Counted from the first letter of the stretch, positions 33,089-41,218 are shown. The stretch is DNA of 64,000 bases from Streptomyces sp. NBC_00878 (GCF_026341515.1 NZ_JAPEOK010000001.1:6820001-6884000); one strand, 5' to 3'. Notes: generated from the letters alone by a model not told the origin. A program made the numbers and translations.

Positions 33089-33221
33089 TTCAATCCCCGT
33101 CTAACTTGTCGTGGTGGCTGGCGTGCAAGGCTTTTCGGCTGAGGGTCCTGGGCTCTGGGGTCCGAGGGTCGGTGGCGGACCCGCCGCCGACCCTCGGACT
33201 CAGTTCCCGGAGTGGTGGGAC

Positions 33222-35213
33222 TCAGTTCCCGGAGTGGTGCTGCCGTCCCCCGAGGGCGATCTGGACCGTCTGGTCGTTGCCCCCGCCTGCCGCCCAGCTC
33301 GGCTTGTGCTGAGGTGTGTGCGGTGCGGACGGAGGCTGCTGGGAATCCTGGGGCTGGTGGGGAATGCGGCTGTCCTGCGGGGGCGCGGGCGGCTCCTGGG
33401 ACCCGCCCTGCCGGTGCTTCCTGCCCTTCTTGTCCTGCCGCATCATCCAGCGCCAGGCGAACATCGGCGAAGCGGTGATGAGCAGCGCGAAGGTCGCCCA
33501 GATGATCATCGCCGGGTGGGCGTGACCGTAGACGAAGCCCGCGGCGATCGAACCGGCGAAGATCAGCATGAAGTACCAGTGGTACCGGAAGGTCCCGAAC
33601 CAGGTGTCCGGGCTCGCGGAATCGCCCTTGGGGGTGACCACGAACTTGCTCTTGCGACGCAGTACGGAGTCGATCAGCGCCTTCGCGTAGAGCGGCGCCG
33701 AGAGCGCGGACATGATCATGCCGGCCACACCGCCGGAGCCCTCGGGCTCGTGCGGCGAGACGTTGTGACGGCGGTTCCAGACGTAGAGGCCGATCTGCAG
33801 CGCGGAGGCGTTGCCGTAGAGCATCAGCCAGATCGCCGGGTCGATGTTCACACCCGAGGCGCCGAGGCCCAGGAACAGGGCGCAACTCAGGGCCGCCAGG
33901 ATCCAGTTGAGCGCCGACATCGGGTAGAAGATGATCATCATCGTGTAGTTGAAGAGCTTGCTCGGCGGCAGCGAGTACCAGCCCTTCCAGTACTGCTTGA
34001 GGATCGTCTCGTACGTCCCTCGCGACCAGCGCATCTGCTGGGTGAAGAAGTCCGTCCAGGCGTTCGGGCCCTCACCGACGGCGAGCACGTCCGGCGTGTA
34101 GACCGAGCGCCACTTCTTGCCCGTCGCCGGGTTCTTGTGGCGGTGGATCTCGAAGCCGGTCGCCATGTCCTCGGTGATCGAGTCGTACAGACCGCCGATC
34201 TGCTTCAGCGCCTTGATGCGTACGGCGTTGGAGGTGCCGACGAACATCGGGGAGCCGTAGGCGTTGCCGGCGCGCTGGATCAGCGCGTGGAACAGGAACT
34301 GCTGCGACTCGGCGGCCTTGGTGATCGGGTTGTCGTAGTTGCCGTAGACCTGCGGGCCGATCACGAAGCCGACGTTCGGGTCGCGGAAGAAGCCGAGCAT
34401 CCGCTCCAGGTAGTTCGGCAGCGGGATGTGGTCGGTGTCGACGGAGGCGAAGTAGTCGTAGTTGTCGCCGTGCGCGTCCAGCCAGGCGTTGTAGTTGCCG
34501 TGCTTGGTCTTGGCGCGGTGCGGGCCCTTGGGCATGTTCCACTTCGCGATGCCCTTGCGGGAGAAGTGGCGCACGCCCAGGCGCTCGCAGACCGCCTTCA
34601 CCTCGGGGTCGTCGCCCTCGTCGAGCAGCCAGACGTGCATGAGGCCACGGTGGCGGATCTTGACCGCGGCTTCGAGGGTCTTCGTCACCATCTCCAGCGG
34701 CTCTTTGCCGGGCACGAAGGAGGTGAGGAAGGCCACTCGCGTGCCGGTCTCGGGCACCACCGGGATCGGGTCGCGGGCGACGAGCGTGGCGTGCGCGTTC
34801 GACAGCACGTTCATGCAGCGGAAGAGCTCGATCAGACCGATCGCGACCAGCATGACCATGTCGAGAGCGGGCAGGAAGTCGTAGGCGGGGTAGTCCCGCT
34901 CGGTCCAGTGGGTGGGCTGCAGCAGCCAGGCGAGCAGCACGAGCGACAGCAGCGGCGCGGCGCCCAGCATGAGGGCGGCGCGCAGCCGGTGCGGCTCCTG
35001 CGAGAGCAGTGAGCGGTACTCCACCTTGTACGGCTTGGTCGGATCGGGCTGTGTGAGAGGCCCGGCGAGCCGGCTGTAGTGCTCGTAGTCGTATCTCGGC
35101 AGTGTCTTCTTGATTCTCCGGAAGCTGCCGGTCCGAGTCTGTGACGGCACCCTCAATTGGGTGGTCTCGGACGGATCGGAGTTCTGCCGGGCGCCCGTCG
35201 GCGTCGACGTCAT
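33222..35213 (-). CDS. cslA: CslA cellulose-synthase-like glycosyltransferase family 2
   Basis: 663 residues. Two N-terminal transmembrane helices (AALMLGAAPLLSLVLLAWLL and FLPALDMVMLVAIGLIELF) precede the GT2 domain: WLLDEGDDP, SVDTDHIP (metal-binding DxD), SITEDMATG (TED catalytic base) and QQMRWSRG (QxxRW product-binding). Four to six C-terminal helices form the export channel, and the tail is rich in Gln/Pro. It polymerises a beta-(1,4)-glucan-like polymer at hyphal tips and is upstream of glxA in the same transcript. A GGGGGA site precedes ATG 35213. It lacks a PilZ domain, so direct c-di-GMP activation is not evident. Confidence 0.93.
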   Translation of the reverse strand: MTSTPTGARQNSDPSETTQLRVPSQTRTGSFRRIKKTLPRYDYEHYSRLAGPLTQPDPTKPYKVEYRSLLSQEPHRLRAALMLGAAPLLSLVLLAWLLQPTHWTERDYPAYDFLPALDMVMLVAIGLIELFRCMNVLSNAHATLVARDPIPVVPETGTRVAFLTSFVPGKEPLEMVTKTLEAAVKIRHRGLMHVWLLDEGDDPEVKAVCERLGVRHFSRKGIAKWNMPKGPHRAKTKHGNYNAWLDAHGDNYDYFASVDTDHIPLPNYLERMLGFFRDPNVGFVIGPQVYGNYDNPITKAAESQQFLFHALIQRAGNAYGSPMFVGTSNAVRIKALKQIGGLYDSITEDMATGFEIHRHKNPATGKKWRSVYTPDVLAVGEGPNAWTDFFTQQMRWSRGTYETILKQYWKGWYSLPPSKLFNYTMMIIFYPMSALNWILAALSCALFLGLGASGVNIDPAIWLMLYGNASALQIGLYVWNRRHNVSPHEPEGSGGVAGMIMSALSAPLYAKALIDSVLRRKSKFVVTPKGDSASPDTWFGTFRYHWYFMLIFAGSIAAGFVYGHAHPAMIIWATFALLITASPMFAWRWMMRQDKKGRKHRQGGSQEPPAPPQDSRIPHQPQDSQQPPSAPHTPQHKPSWAAGGGNDQTVQIALGGRQHHSGN

Positions 35214-35526
35214 GAGTCATCCCCCCACACGCGAACCATCGCGTGCTCGTTGTTCCGTTCGCCTGCTCAGGTCCCCCTAGACATTCGCAGGCGTATCAAC
35301 AGGCCCCCGCCACCACATCATCCACATACCTTATAGACATGGTGTACCGGCCTTCCGGTTGCATGATGCCCCCCTCGACATCCGTTCATGAACGGGGCCC
35401 CTAATCCCCGCCATCTGGACGCAACCGGTTCCAAGCCCCCAACTGCCCTGTAACCGCAGCCTCTTGTTGCCCAGGGTTCTACGCCGTGCTTCATGATCGC
35501 AAGATGCGAAACACGGTGTTTACCGG
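35214..35526. other. Upstream region of cslA with small palindromes
   Basis: 313 nt between cslA and the upstream GntR gene, same strand. It holds a 14-bp perfect palindrome CCGTTCATGAACGG at 35382-35395 and a small hairpin ACCGG-CCTT-CCGGT at 35345-35358. A minus-strand TATAAGGT near 35330 could be a -10 element. The palindrome, about 170 nt before the cslA start, is a candidate operator, but no regulator can be assigned with confidence. Confidence 0.5.
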
Positions 35527-36237
35527 TCATACACGTTCATTGGGGTGTCTGATGGTCTCGTTCGGTGCGCTTGTGGTCAAGCGTGTACGGATGTTGCCGA
35601 AGTGTTCTCTTATCGTGTCCTCGGCCCTGGTCGCATCGCCGGAGCGGACCGCGTCGAGGATCGCCCGATGCTGCCGGCAGGTGACCTTCGGATCCTGCGG
35701 CAGCCCCATGAGATCCGTGCGTACGCGGTGGAAGGCGTCCCAGAACGCCTCCAGGAGTTCGCTCAGCAGAAGGTTGCCCAGGCCCCGGTAGAGAGTGGCG
35801 TGAAACGCGCGGTCGGTCTCCGCGAGACCGGTTCCCTCGGCGGCTTCCGCTTCCATGCGGTCCACCAAGGTGGTCAGCTCGACGAGATCGTCCGGCGGGA
35901 CCCGGCCCGCGAGCCGGACGATCAGCCCGGTCTCCACGGCCTCGCGCAGCTGGAGGAGCTGGAGGAGGCTGTCCTCGCCGCGGTAGTGCCCGGCGACCGT
36001 GCGGAAGGCGAGGCCCTCGATCATCGGGGCCATGGACATCGGCCCGACGTACGTGCCGAAGCCGTGCCGGATCTCGACGATGCCCATCGCCTGGAGTGCC
36101 TTCAGCGCCTCGCGCACGGAGTTGCGGCTGGCGCCGAGCAGCGCCATGAGCTCGGGTTCGGTCGGCAGTACGGCGCCCGAGGGCAGCCGACGGTCGATGA
36201 TGAGCTTCTTGATCCGCTCCTGGAGGTCGCGCGCCAT
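35527..36237 (-). CDS. GntR-family (FadR/FCD subfamily) transcriptional regulator
   Basis: 236 residues. The N-terminal winged helix contains LPTEPELMALLGASRNSVREALKALQAMGIVEIRHGFGTYV. The C-terminal FCD ligand-binding domain has LLQLREAVETGLIVRLAG, VDRMEAEAAEG, DRAFHATLYRGLGN and CRQHRAILDAVRSGD, with the His/Asp residues that usually hold a metal and a carboxylate ligand. The effector is probably an organic acid or sugar acid. It lies immediately upstream of cslA on the same strand (313-nt gap). Regulation of the csl locus is possible but unproven. Confidence 0.9.
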   Translation of the reverse strand: MARDLQERIKKLIIDRRLPSGAVLPTEPELMALLGASRNSVREALKALQAMGIVEIRHGFGTYVGPMSMAPMIEGLAFRTVAGHYRGEDSLLQLLQLREAVETGLIVRLAGRVPPDDLVELTTLVDRMEAEAAEGTGLAETDRAFHATLYRGLGNLLLSELLEAFWDAFHRVRTDLMGLPQDPKVTCRQHRAILDAVRSGDATRAEDTIREHFGNIRTRLTTSAPNETIRHPNERV

Positions 36238-36350
36238 GGCCAGAGGGTAGCGGGCCGAAAGGCTTCGGCCATATGCCGAGGTGTTTAGTCACATCTGGCG
36301 AAAAGGGTCACGGTGTACCGCTTCATGAGGTAAGGCGTTATGAGGTACGG

Positions 36351-36410
36351 AGTCATGCGGTGCCGTGCGGTGCCGTGCGGTGCCGTGCGGTGCCGCGCGG
36401 AGTCGCGCGG
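36351..36410. repeat. 10-bp tandem repeat TGCCGTGCGG
   Basis: Six consecutive 10-nt units read AGTCATGCGG, TGCCGTGCGG (three times), TGCCGCGCGG and AGTCGCGCGG, between the GntR gene and the tRNA-Lys terminator. The unit length of 10 is not a multiple of three and the region is non-coding. It is a plausible slippage site. Confidence 0.85.
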
Positions 36411-36416
36411 TACGGC

Positions 36417-36450
36417 GAAGGGGTCCCTCGCTGGTGCGAGGGACCCCTTC
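36417..36450 (-). terminator. tRNA-Lys terminator
   Basis: A perfect 15-bp stem GAAGGGGTCCCTCGC / GCGAGGGACCCCTTC with a TGGT loop lies seven bases beyond the 3' end of the minus-strand tRNA at 36457. Confidence 0.85.
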
Positions 36451-36456
36451 GGTCGG

Positions 36457-36530
36457 TGCGCCGCCAGGGACTCGAACCCCGGACCCGCTGATTAAGAGTC
36501 AGCTGCTCTAACCAACTGAGCTAGCGGCGC
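36457..36530 (-). tRNA. tRNA-Lys (CUU), copy 1
   Basis: 74 nt including the discriminator A. The seven-base acceptor stem is GCGCCGC/GCGGCGC, the D-arm contains AGCTCAGTTGGTTAGAGC, the anticodon stem is GCTGA/TCAGC with loop CTCTTAA (anticodon CTT) and the T-arm contains GGTTCGAGTCC. CCA is not encoded. It is identical to the genes at 44396-44469 and 59253-59326. A minus-strand TAGAGT about 17 nt upstream could be the -10 element. Confidence 0.97.
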
Positions 36531-36630
36531 GCGCTGACCCGAGAACTCTAGCGGAACCTTGCAGGTGCTTTCTGCCATGGCTATGGGGGGTGCCGCTGGC
36601 GGTTCGGGGGTGTGCGCGGGTCTGTCGTGG

Positions 36631-36740
36631 CTGGTCGCGCCCCGCGGCGGAGCCGCAAATAGACACAGCCCCGCGCCCCTGAAAGACGGGGCTGCGCCCC
36701 TGTCTTTCGTTTTTAGGGGCGCGGGGAACTGCGCGACCAG
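36631..36740. repeat. Large inverted repeat of the GGGGCGCGGGGAACTGCGCGACC family
   Basis: The outer arms CTGGTCGCGC (36631-36640) and GCGCGACCAG (36731-36740) are complementary. Nested arms CCCCGCGCCCCTGAAAGAC and GTCTTTCGTTTTTAGGGGCG lie inside. It occupies most of the region between the tRNA-Lys and the NlpC/P60 gene. It is a rearranged copy of the family also seen at 19524-19637 and 49503-49592. Confidence 0.8.
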
Positions 36741-36891
36741 CCCCCACCGGGCCGCAGGAAGGAAACGACCCCATCGCCACCACCCCCTCTCCGTCATTCA
36801 GACCGTCAACATGCGATACCCGGTGACAGTTGAGAAACTGACGGACGTGCAGAAGCGCGGACTTTTCGACCAGCAGGGTGAGGGGAATCGC

Positions 36892-38409
36892 ATGGCCGCT
36901 CCGGTATTCGAGGAATTCGATCCCGAGAGCGACTGCGACTGCCCCGGATGTACGCACTGGCGGCATGTGCTGCCGCATTCCACGGCCCCCGGCGCCGCCG
37001 GATTCGGCGGTCACCCCGCGGCCCACCGCGCGCTCGTCGTGGCCGCGGCCGCCGGGACGGCACTCGGCGCCGGCCACGCCGTACCGGCCGTCGCGGCCGC
37101 CGCGCACGCCCCGCTGCAGCCCGGCGTCCCCGCGACCGACGAACCCGACACCCCCCAGGGCGGCGAGGCCCCGCTGCACGGCCCCGGCGGCGTTCCGGCC
37201 AAGGTCAAGGCACCTCCGACGACCCGGGCCGAGATCATCAACCGGGCCAAGGAGTGGGTCGCCGCGGAGGTGCCCTACAGCATGAGCGCGTACTGGTCCG
37301 ACGGGTACCGCCAGGACTGCTCGGGCTTCGTCTCGATGGCCTGGAACCTCGGCGGGAACGAATGGACGGGTAGTCTCGACAAGTTCGGCGTCCGGATTTC
37401 CCGGGAACAGCTGGAGCCCGGTGACATTCTGCTGTTCCACAATCCGGCGGACCCCGTGAAGGGGTCGCACGTCGTGATTTTCGGCGGCTGGACGGACTAC
37501 ACGCAGGACTCTTACGTCGCGTACGAGGAGGCCCGCCCGCAAGCCCGCAAGCAGGCCACTCCGTTCGCCTACTGGAAGTATCCGGACCGCTATCTGGCGT
37601 ATCGCTACAAGGGGCTGAAAGTGGGAACGGGAGGTACGGGAGGTACGGGAAGTACGGGAAGTACGGCCGGTACGGCGGGCACCGGGGATACGCCGGGTAC
37701 GGGGGATACAGGGGATACGGGTCAGGTTTCCCCGGCCGCGCCGAACACATCGGACGGCCCGTCCGCCCCGTCCGCCCCGTCCGCCTCGGCCGCGCCGTCC
37801 GCCCCTGCCACCCCCGTCACCTATCCGGTGAGGAATCCGGCCGCGGTTCCCTACCCGGGCGCGGCGGCCTTCGGGCCCGGTGCGAACAACGCCTACGTCA
37901 CCCGGCTGGGGCGGATGCTCATCGCGCGGGGCGCGGCCTCGTACTACACGGCCGGGCAGCCGGGACCGCGCTGGTCGGACGCGGACCGCAGGGCCACCCA
38001 CGCGTTCCAGCGGGCGCAGGGCTGGACGGGGGCGGCCGCGGACGGGTTCCCGGGGCCGACGACCTGGTCGTATCTGGTGAACGACAAGGGCCGGGACATC
38101 GTCGCCCCGAGCGGCGGCAGTCCCGGCGAGCCCGCGCGCCCCCCGGCCGGAGGCGTCGCCTCGCACGGCGTCCCCGGCTACCCCGGGCGGGCGTTGTTCC
38201 GGCCGGGCGCCAGCAACGAGTACGTCACCCGGCTCGGGAAGCAGTTGGTGAAGAAGGGGTTCGGCAAGTACTACACCCAGGGGCCGGGACCGCGCTGGGG
38301 CGAGGACGACCGGCGCAACGTCGAGGCGTTCCAGCGCGCGCAGGGGTGGCGCGGCGGGGCGGCGGACGGCTACCCGGGACCGGAGACCTGGCGACGGCTC
38401 TTCTTCTGA
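36892..38409 (+). CDS. NlpC/P60-type cell-wall hydrolase with two peptidoglycan-binding-like repeats
   Basis: 505 residues from ATG 36892, with AGGGGAA upstream. The N-terminus has a Cys-rich motif (DCDCPGCTHWRH) and a hydrophobic Ala-rich segment. The NlpC/P60 core spans about 110-240: RAKEWVAAEVPYSMSAYWSDGYRQDCSGFVSMAW carries the catalytic Cys, and VKGSHVVIFGGW the His. A Gly/Thr linker with GTGGTGSTGSTAGTAGTG repeats follows. Two C-terminal repeats (YVTRLGRMLIARGA...FQRAQGWTGAAADGFPGPTTW and YVTRLGKQLVKKGF...FQRAQGWRGGAADGYPGPETW) are peptidoglycan-binding-like domains. It likely cleaves peptidoglycan peptides outside the cell. Longer upstream frames run through the repeat and are rejected. 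Confidence 0.87.
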   Translation: MAAPVFEEFDPESDCDCPGCTHWRHVLPHSTAPGAAGFGGHPAAHRALVVAAAAGTALGAGHAVPAVAAAAHAPLQPGVPATDEPDTPQGGEAPLHGPGGVPAKVKAPPTTRAEIINRAKEWVAAEVPYSMSAYWSDGYRQDCSGFVSMAWNLGGNEWTGSLDKFGVRISREQLEPGDILLFHNPADPVKGSHVVIFGGWTDYTQDSYVAYEEARPQARKQATPFAYWKYPDRYLAYRYKGLKVGTGGTGGTGSTGSTAGTAGTGDTPGTGDTGDTGQVSPAAPNTSDGPSAPSAPSASAAPSAPATPVTYPVRNPAAVPYPGAAAFGPGANNAYVTRLGRMLIARGAASYYTAGQPGPRWSDADRRATHAFQRAQGWTGAAADGFPGPTTWSYLVNDKGRDIVAPSGGSPGEPARPPAGGVASHGVPGYPGRALFRPGASNEYVTRLGKQLVKKGFGKYYTQGPGPRWGEDDRRNVEAFQRAQGWRGGAADGYPGPETWRRLFF

Positions 38410-38527
38410 GGGCCCGGACGGTCCGGTTCCGAGGGTGTGGATGGCTCGGGCGGTCCGGGCGGTCCGGGCGGTTCGGACAGTTCTTCCTGGCGCGGAGGCG
38501 CGGAGGCGCGGAGGCACGGAGGCACGT

Positions 38528-39736
38528 ATGAGTACGACGACTGAACAGTCCCCGGAGTTCGAGGGGACCCCAGAAGCGGGTGGCCGGGAGGCGGGTGGCC
38601 GTGGGGCGCGGCTCATCCACAACGAGGCGACCACCGAGATCCCGGTCCACCTGCTGTTCCGCGACGAGCCCGAGCCGGTGTCCGTACCGCTCGGGCCCGC
38701 CGTCGTGAGCCGGCGGCGCGATGGGGGTGCCCCCATTCGAGCGCAGCCGAGAAAGGGGGACGGCGAGCAGCCGAGGGTCACCCGGCGGACACCCGCCCCG
38801 GTGCGGCCGCGGCCGGTGGTGGAGGTCGACCCCGATCTGGTGGAGCGGCCCGCGGGTGTCCTGCCGGGCGTGGCCGGAGTGCTGGCGGGTGCGGCCGGCG
38901 CGGCCGGGTGCGTACTGGCGTCGTGGTGGGCGGGTGTGCTGCCGCCGCTCGCCGCGGACGTGCTGGGGCTGCCGGCGCGTACGGGTGCCGGGCTCGGCGG
39001 GCCGCAGTGGGCGGCGCTCGCCGGGGCCGGAGCGCTCGCCCTGTTCGGGTTCGGCGGGCTGGCCCGCGGCCGTACCGGACGCGCCTGGGTGCTCGACCTG
39101 TTCGGCCGCTACCGGGGCACGGTCCGGCGTACCGGGCTCATGTGGGTGAACCCGCTGGTGCTGCGCCGCCGGATCGACGTACGCCTGCGGCACTGGCGCA
39201 GCGACCCGATGCCGGCGGTCGACGCGAACGGGATCGCGCTCAGGGTCGTCGTGCTCGTCGTCTGGCGGGTTCGGGACACCGCGCGCGCCGCGCTCGGCGT
39301 CGAGGACCACCAGCGGTATCTGCGCGAGTGCGTGGAGGCGGCGCTCGCCCGGGTGCTCGCGCAGCTGCCGGCCGATGTCGCGCTGAACTCGCCGAGGGCC
39401 GCCGAGTCCGCGACCCTGCGCAACACCGAGGCCGTCGGCGACTCGCTGACCCGCATCGTGGCCGCGGACGCGGCGGCGGCCGGCCTCCAGGTGTTCTCCG
39501 CGCAGCCGCTGCGCGTCGAGTACGCCCCCGAGGTCGCCGCCGTGATGCTGCGCCGCCGGATCGCGGCTCTCGACGCCCAGCACCGCGACAAGGTCCTCAC
39601 CTCGGTCGTCGACTCCGTCGAGGACACGGTGACCCGGCTGACCGTGCGCGGGCTCGTCGAACTCGACGACTACGAGCGCAAGGCACTGGTGAAGGACCTG
39701 ACGGTGGCGTTCTATACGGGACATGGAGATCGCTGA
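38528..39736 (+). CDS. SPFH/Band-7 domain membrane protein
   Basis: 402 residues from ATG 38528, with GGAGG six bases upstream. A poorly conserved N-terminal region of about 100 residues is followed by two hydrophobic helices (GVLPGVAGVLAGAAGAAGCVLAS and WAALAGAGALALFGFGGLA). The SPFH domain (about 190-380) includes GTVRRTGLMWVNPLVLRRRIDVRLRHW and VDSVEDTVTRLTVRGL. Residues 60-80 are encoded by a copy of a Streptomyces intergenic repeat (38721-38760), an in-frame insertion in the linker. Family members scaffold membrane microdomains or regulate proteases; the partner is unknown. The stop overlaps the downstream kinase start by 14 nt. Confidence 0.85.
   Translation: MSTTTEQSPEFEGTPEAGGREAGGRGARLIHNEATTEIPVHLLFRDEPEPVSVPLGPAVVSRRRDGGAPIRAQPRKGDGEQPRVTRRTPAPVRPRPVVEVDPDLVERPAGVLPGVAGVLAGAAGAAGCVLASWWAGVLPPLAADVLGLPARTGAGLGGPQWAALAGAGALALFGFGGLARGRTGRAWVLDLFGRYRGTVRRTGLMWVNPLVLRRRIDVRLRHWRSDPMPAVDANGIALRVVVLVVWRVRDTARAALGVEDHQRYLRECVEAALARVLAQLPADVALNSPRAAESATLRNTEAVGDSLTRIVAADAAAAGLQVFSAQPLRVEYAPEVAAVMLRRRIAALDAQHRDKVLTSVVDSVEDTVTRLTVRGLVELDDYERKALVKDLTVAFYTGHGDR
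38721..38760 (+). repeat. Streptomyces intergenic repeat element inserted in a coding region
   Basis: GGGGGTGCCCCCATTCGAGC followed by GCAGCCGAGAAAGGGGGA resembles the reverse complement of the intergenic element at 22759-22811. It encodes RRDGGAPIRAQPRKGDG in the linker of the SPFH protein, keeps the frame open, and so looks like a captured non-coding element. Confidence 0.7.
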
Positions 39737-40421
39737 CCGCCGCACCCCCGCCGGAGAACACCACACCCCCGCTGGACACCTCACACTCGCCGGGCTCGCC
39801 TCGGACGCCTGGAGCCTGACCGACGGAACACCGCGCGCCGTACTGGGTCTCGCCGGCCCGCCCGGCGCGGGCAAGTCGACCCTCGCCCGCGCCCTCGTCG
39901 CACACCTGGGAGAAGGGGCCGCCTACCTCCCGCTCGACGGCTTCCATCTCTCCAACGCCCAGTTGGAGCGCCTCGGCCTGACCGCCCGCAAGGGCTCCGA
40001 GCCGAGCTTCGACGTGTGGGGGTACGTCGACCTGCTGCGCCGGGTCCTCGACGAGACCGGCCGCGACATCTACGTACCGGACTACGACCGCACGCTCGAC
40101 GAGCCGGTCGCCGCCCGGCACGTGGTGCCTCCGGAGGCCCGGCTGATCGTCACGGAGGGGAACTATCTCGCCTGCGACCTGCCCGGGTGGCGTGAGGCGT
40201 ATGTGTTCATGGGGGAGTGCTGGTACGTCGAGGCGCCCGGGGACGTGCGTCAAGTGAGGCTGGTGGAGCGGCAGTTGGCGGGTGGGAGAGATGAGGTCCG
40301 GGCTCGGGACTGGGTCGCGACCAACGACGATCCGAACGGCGAACTCGTGGAGAAGTCCCGGGACCGCTGCCAGCGAATCCTGTCCACGATTGGTATGGAC
40401 ATGTTCAACAATCAGCAATAA
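39723..40421 (+). CDS. P-loop nucleoside/sugar kinase-family protein
   Basis: 232 residues. Walker A LGLAGPPGAGKSTLARAL (about 42-59), YLPLDGFHLSNAQLERLG (substrate Asp), a YDRTLDEPV loop and a LIVTEGNYLACD strand match the uridine kinase/pantothenate kinase-like group annotated nucleoside/nucleotide kinase family. It phosphorylates an alcohol group of a small molecule with ATP; the substrate is undetermined. Its start overlaps the SPFH gene by 14 nt. Its 3' end contains the LPMO promoter (-35 at 40396). Confidence 0.85.
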   Translation: MEIADRRTPAGEHHTPAGHLTLAGLASDAWSLTDGTPRAVLGLAGPPGAGKSTLARALVAHLGEGAAYLPLDGFHLSNAQLERLGLTARKGSEPSFDVWGYVDLLRRVLDETGRDIYVPDYDRTLDEPVAARHVVPPEARLIVTEGNYLACDLPGWREAYVFMGECWYVEAPGDVRQVRLVERQLAGGRDEVRARDWVATNDDPNGELVEKSRDRCQRILSTIGMDMFNNQQ

Positions 40422-40424
40422 TCT
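40396..40424 (+). promoter_or_regulatory. Housekeeping-type promoter of the AA10 LPMO gene
   Basis: TGGACA (40396-40401), a 17-nt spacer and TAATCT (40419-40424) closely match the vegetative sigma consensus. The start of transcription is expected near 40431, which is exactly where the DasR-type box begins. The -35 element lies inside the end of the upstream kinase gene. Confidence 0.7.
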
Positions 40425-40430
40425 GGGACT

Positions 40431-40442
40431 TGGTCTAGACCT
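40431..40442. promoter_or_regulatory. DasR-type responsive element (dre) at the LPMO promoter
   Basis: TGGTCTAGACCT differs at one base from the palindromic core TGGTCTAGACCA recognised by the GlcNAc-responsive repressor DasR upstream of chitinase genes. It lies at the predicted transcription start, 45 nt before the LPMO start codon, an ideal repression position. The regulator itself is not in this window. Confidence 0.8.
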
Positions 40443-40486
40443 GCAAAGCTCACGGAAATTCCCCCACGTTCTCCAGGAGCGGCAGT

Positions 40487-41089
40487 ATGCGGAAAAAGAC
40501 GAAGTTGTACGCCGCGGTGCTGGGCCTCGCGACCACGGGAGCGTTCGTGCTCTCCAGTGGTGGGGCCACCGGCCACGGCTACACCGACCTCCCCATCAGC
40601 CGGCAGAAGCTCTGCCAGAACGGCGCCGTGACCAACTGCGGTGACATCCAGTGGGAGCCGCAGAGCGTCGAGGGGCCCAAGGGCTTCCCGGCGGCCGGGC
40701 CCTCGGACGGGCAGATCTGTTCCGCGAACCACGGCAACTTCGGCGCGCTCGACAGGGCAACGACGCCCTCGGGCGGTGCCTGGCCGACAACGAAGGTCAA
40801 CGGCGGGCAGAGCTACACCTTCCGCTGGCAGTTCACGGCCCGGCACTCCACGACCGACTTCAAGTACTACGTCACCAAGAACGGCTGGAACCAGAACGCT
40901 CCGCTGACGCGGTCCGCGCTGGACACCGCTCCGTTCCTGACCGTCCCCTTCAGCGGCCAGCCGCCGGCGACGCTCTCGCACAGCGGCACCCTGCCGTCGG
41001 GCAAGAGCGGTCACCACGTCATCCTCGCCGTGTGGACGATCGCTGACACGAGTAACGCGTTCTACGCCTGCTCGGACGTGACGTTCTGA
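40487..41089 (+). CDS. AA10 lytic polysaccharide monooxygenase (chitin-binding protein)
   Basis: 200 residues. The signal peptide ends ATG|HGYTDLP, so mature position 1 is His30, the first histidine-brace ligand. His120 (FTARHSTTD) is the second and Phe192 (SNAFYACSD) the axial residue. Four Cys (KLCQNG, NCGDI, QICSANHG, YACSD) form disulfides. AA10 enzymes oxidatively cleave crystalline chitin or cellulose; the DasR-type box at its promoter suggests chitin. It has no appended CBM. It is preceded by a CAGGAGCGG site. Whether it also acts on the CslA glucan is not known from sequence. Confidence 0.93.
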   Translation: MRKKTKLYAAVLGLATTGAFVLSSGGATGHGYTDLPISRQKLCQNGAVTNCGDIQWEPQSVEGPKGFPAAGPSDGQICSANHGNFGALDRATTPSGGAWPTTKVNGGQSYTFRWQFTARHSTTDFKYYVTKNGWNQNAPLTRSALDTAPFLTVPFSGQPPATLSHSGTLPSGKSGHHVILAVWTIADTSNAFYACSDVTF

Positions 41090-41218
41090 CCGCACTCCGG
41101 TCGTCCGTCGCGTAACTCTGAGCATCTGTTGAGGCTCTTGCCCACCCCCCACGGGTAAGTTCCACGCACGTCGACATGACCATGACGGCGTGCGTGGAGC
41201 TGAACCGAGCATCGGGGG

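Noticed and set aside
31067..33142. Long plus-strand reading frame (691 codons) antisense to glxA
   Set aside because: High-GC mirror frame. The minus strand has a complete copper-oxidase sequence with signal, propeller and ligands.
33111..35012. Long plus-strand frame antisense to cslA
   Set aside because: Mirror of the GT2 coding strand; lacks any family similarity.
36508..38781. Long minus-strand frame opposite the NlpC/P60 gene
   Set aside because: Shadow of the plus-strand hydrolase, with low-complexity Arg/Pro composition.
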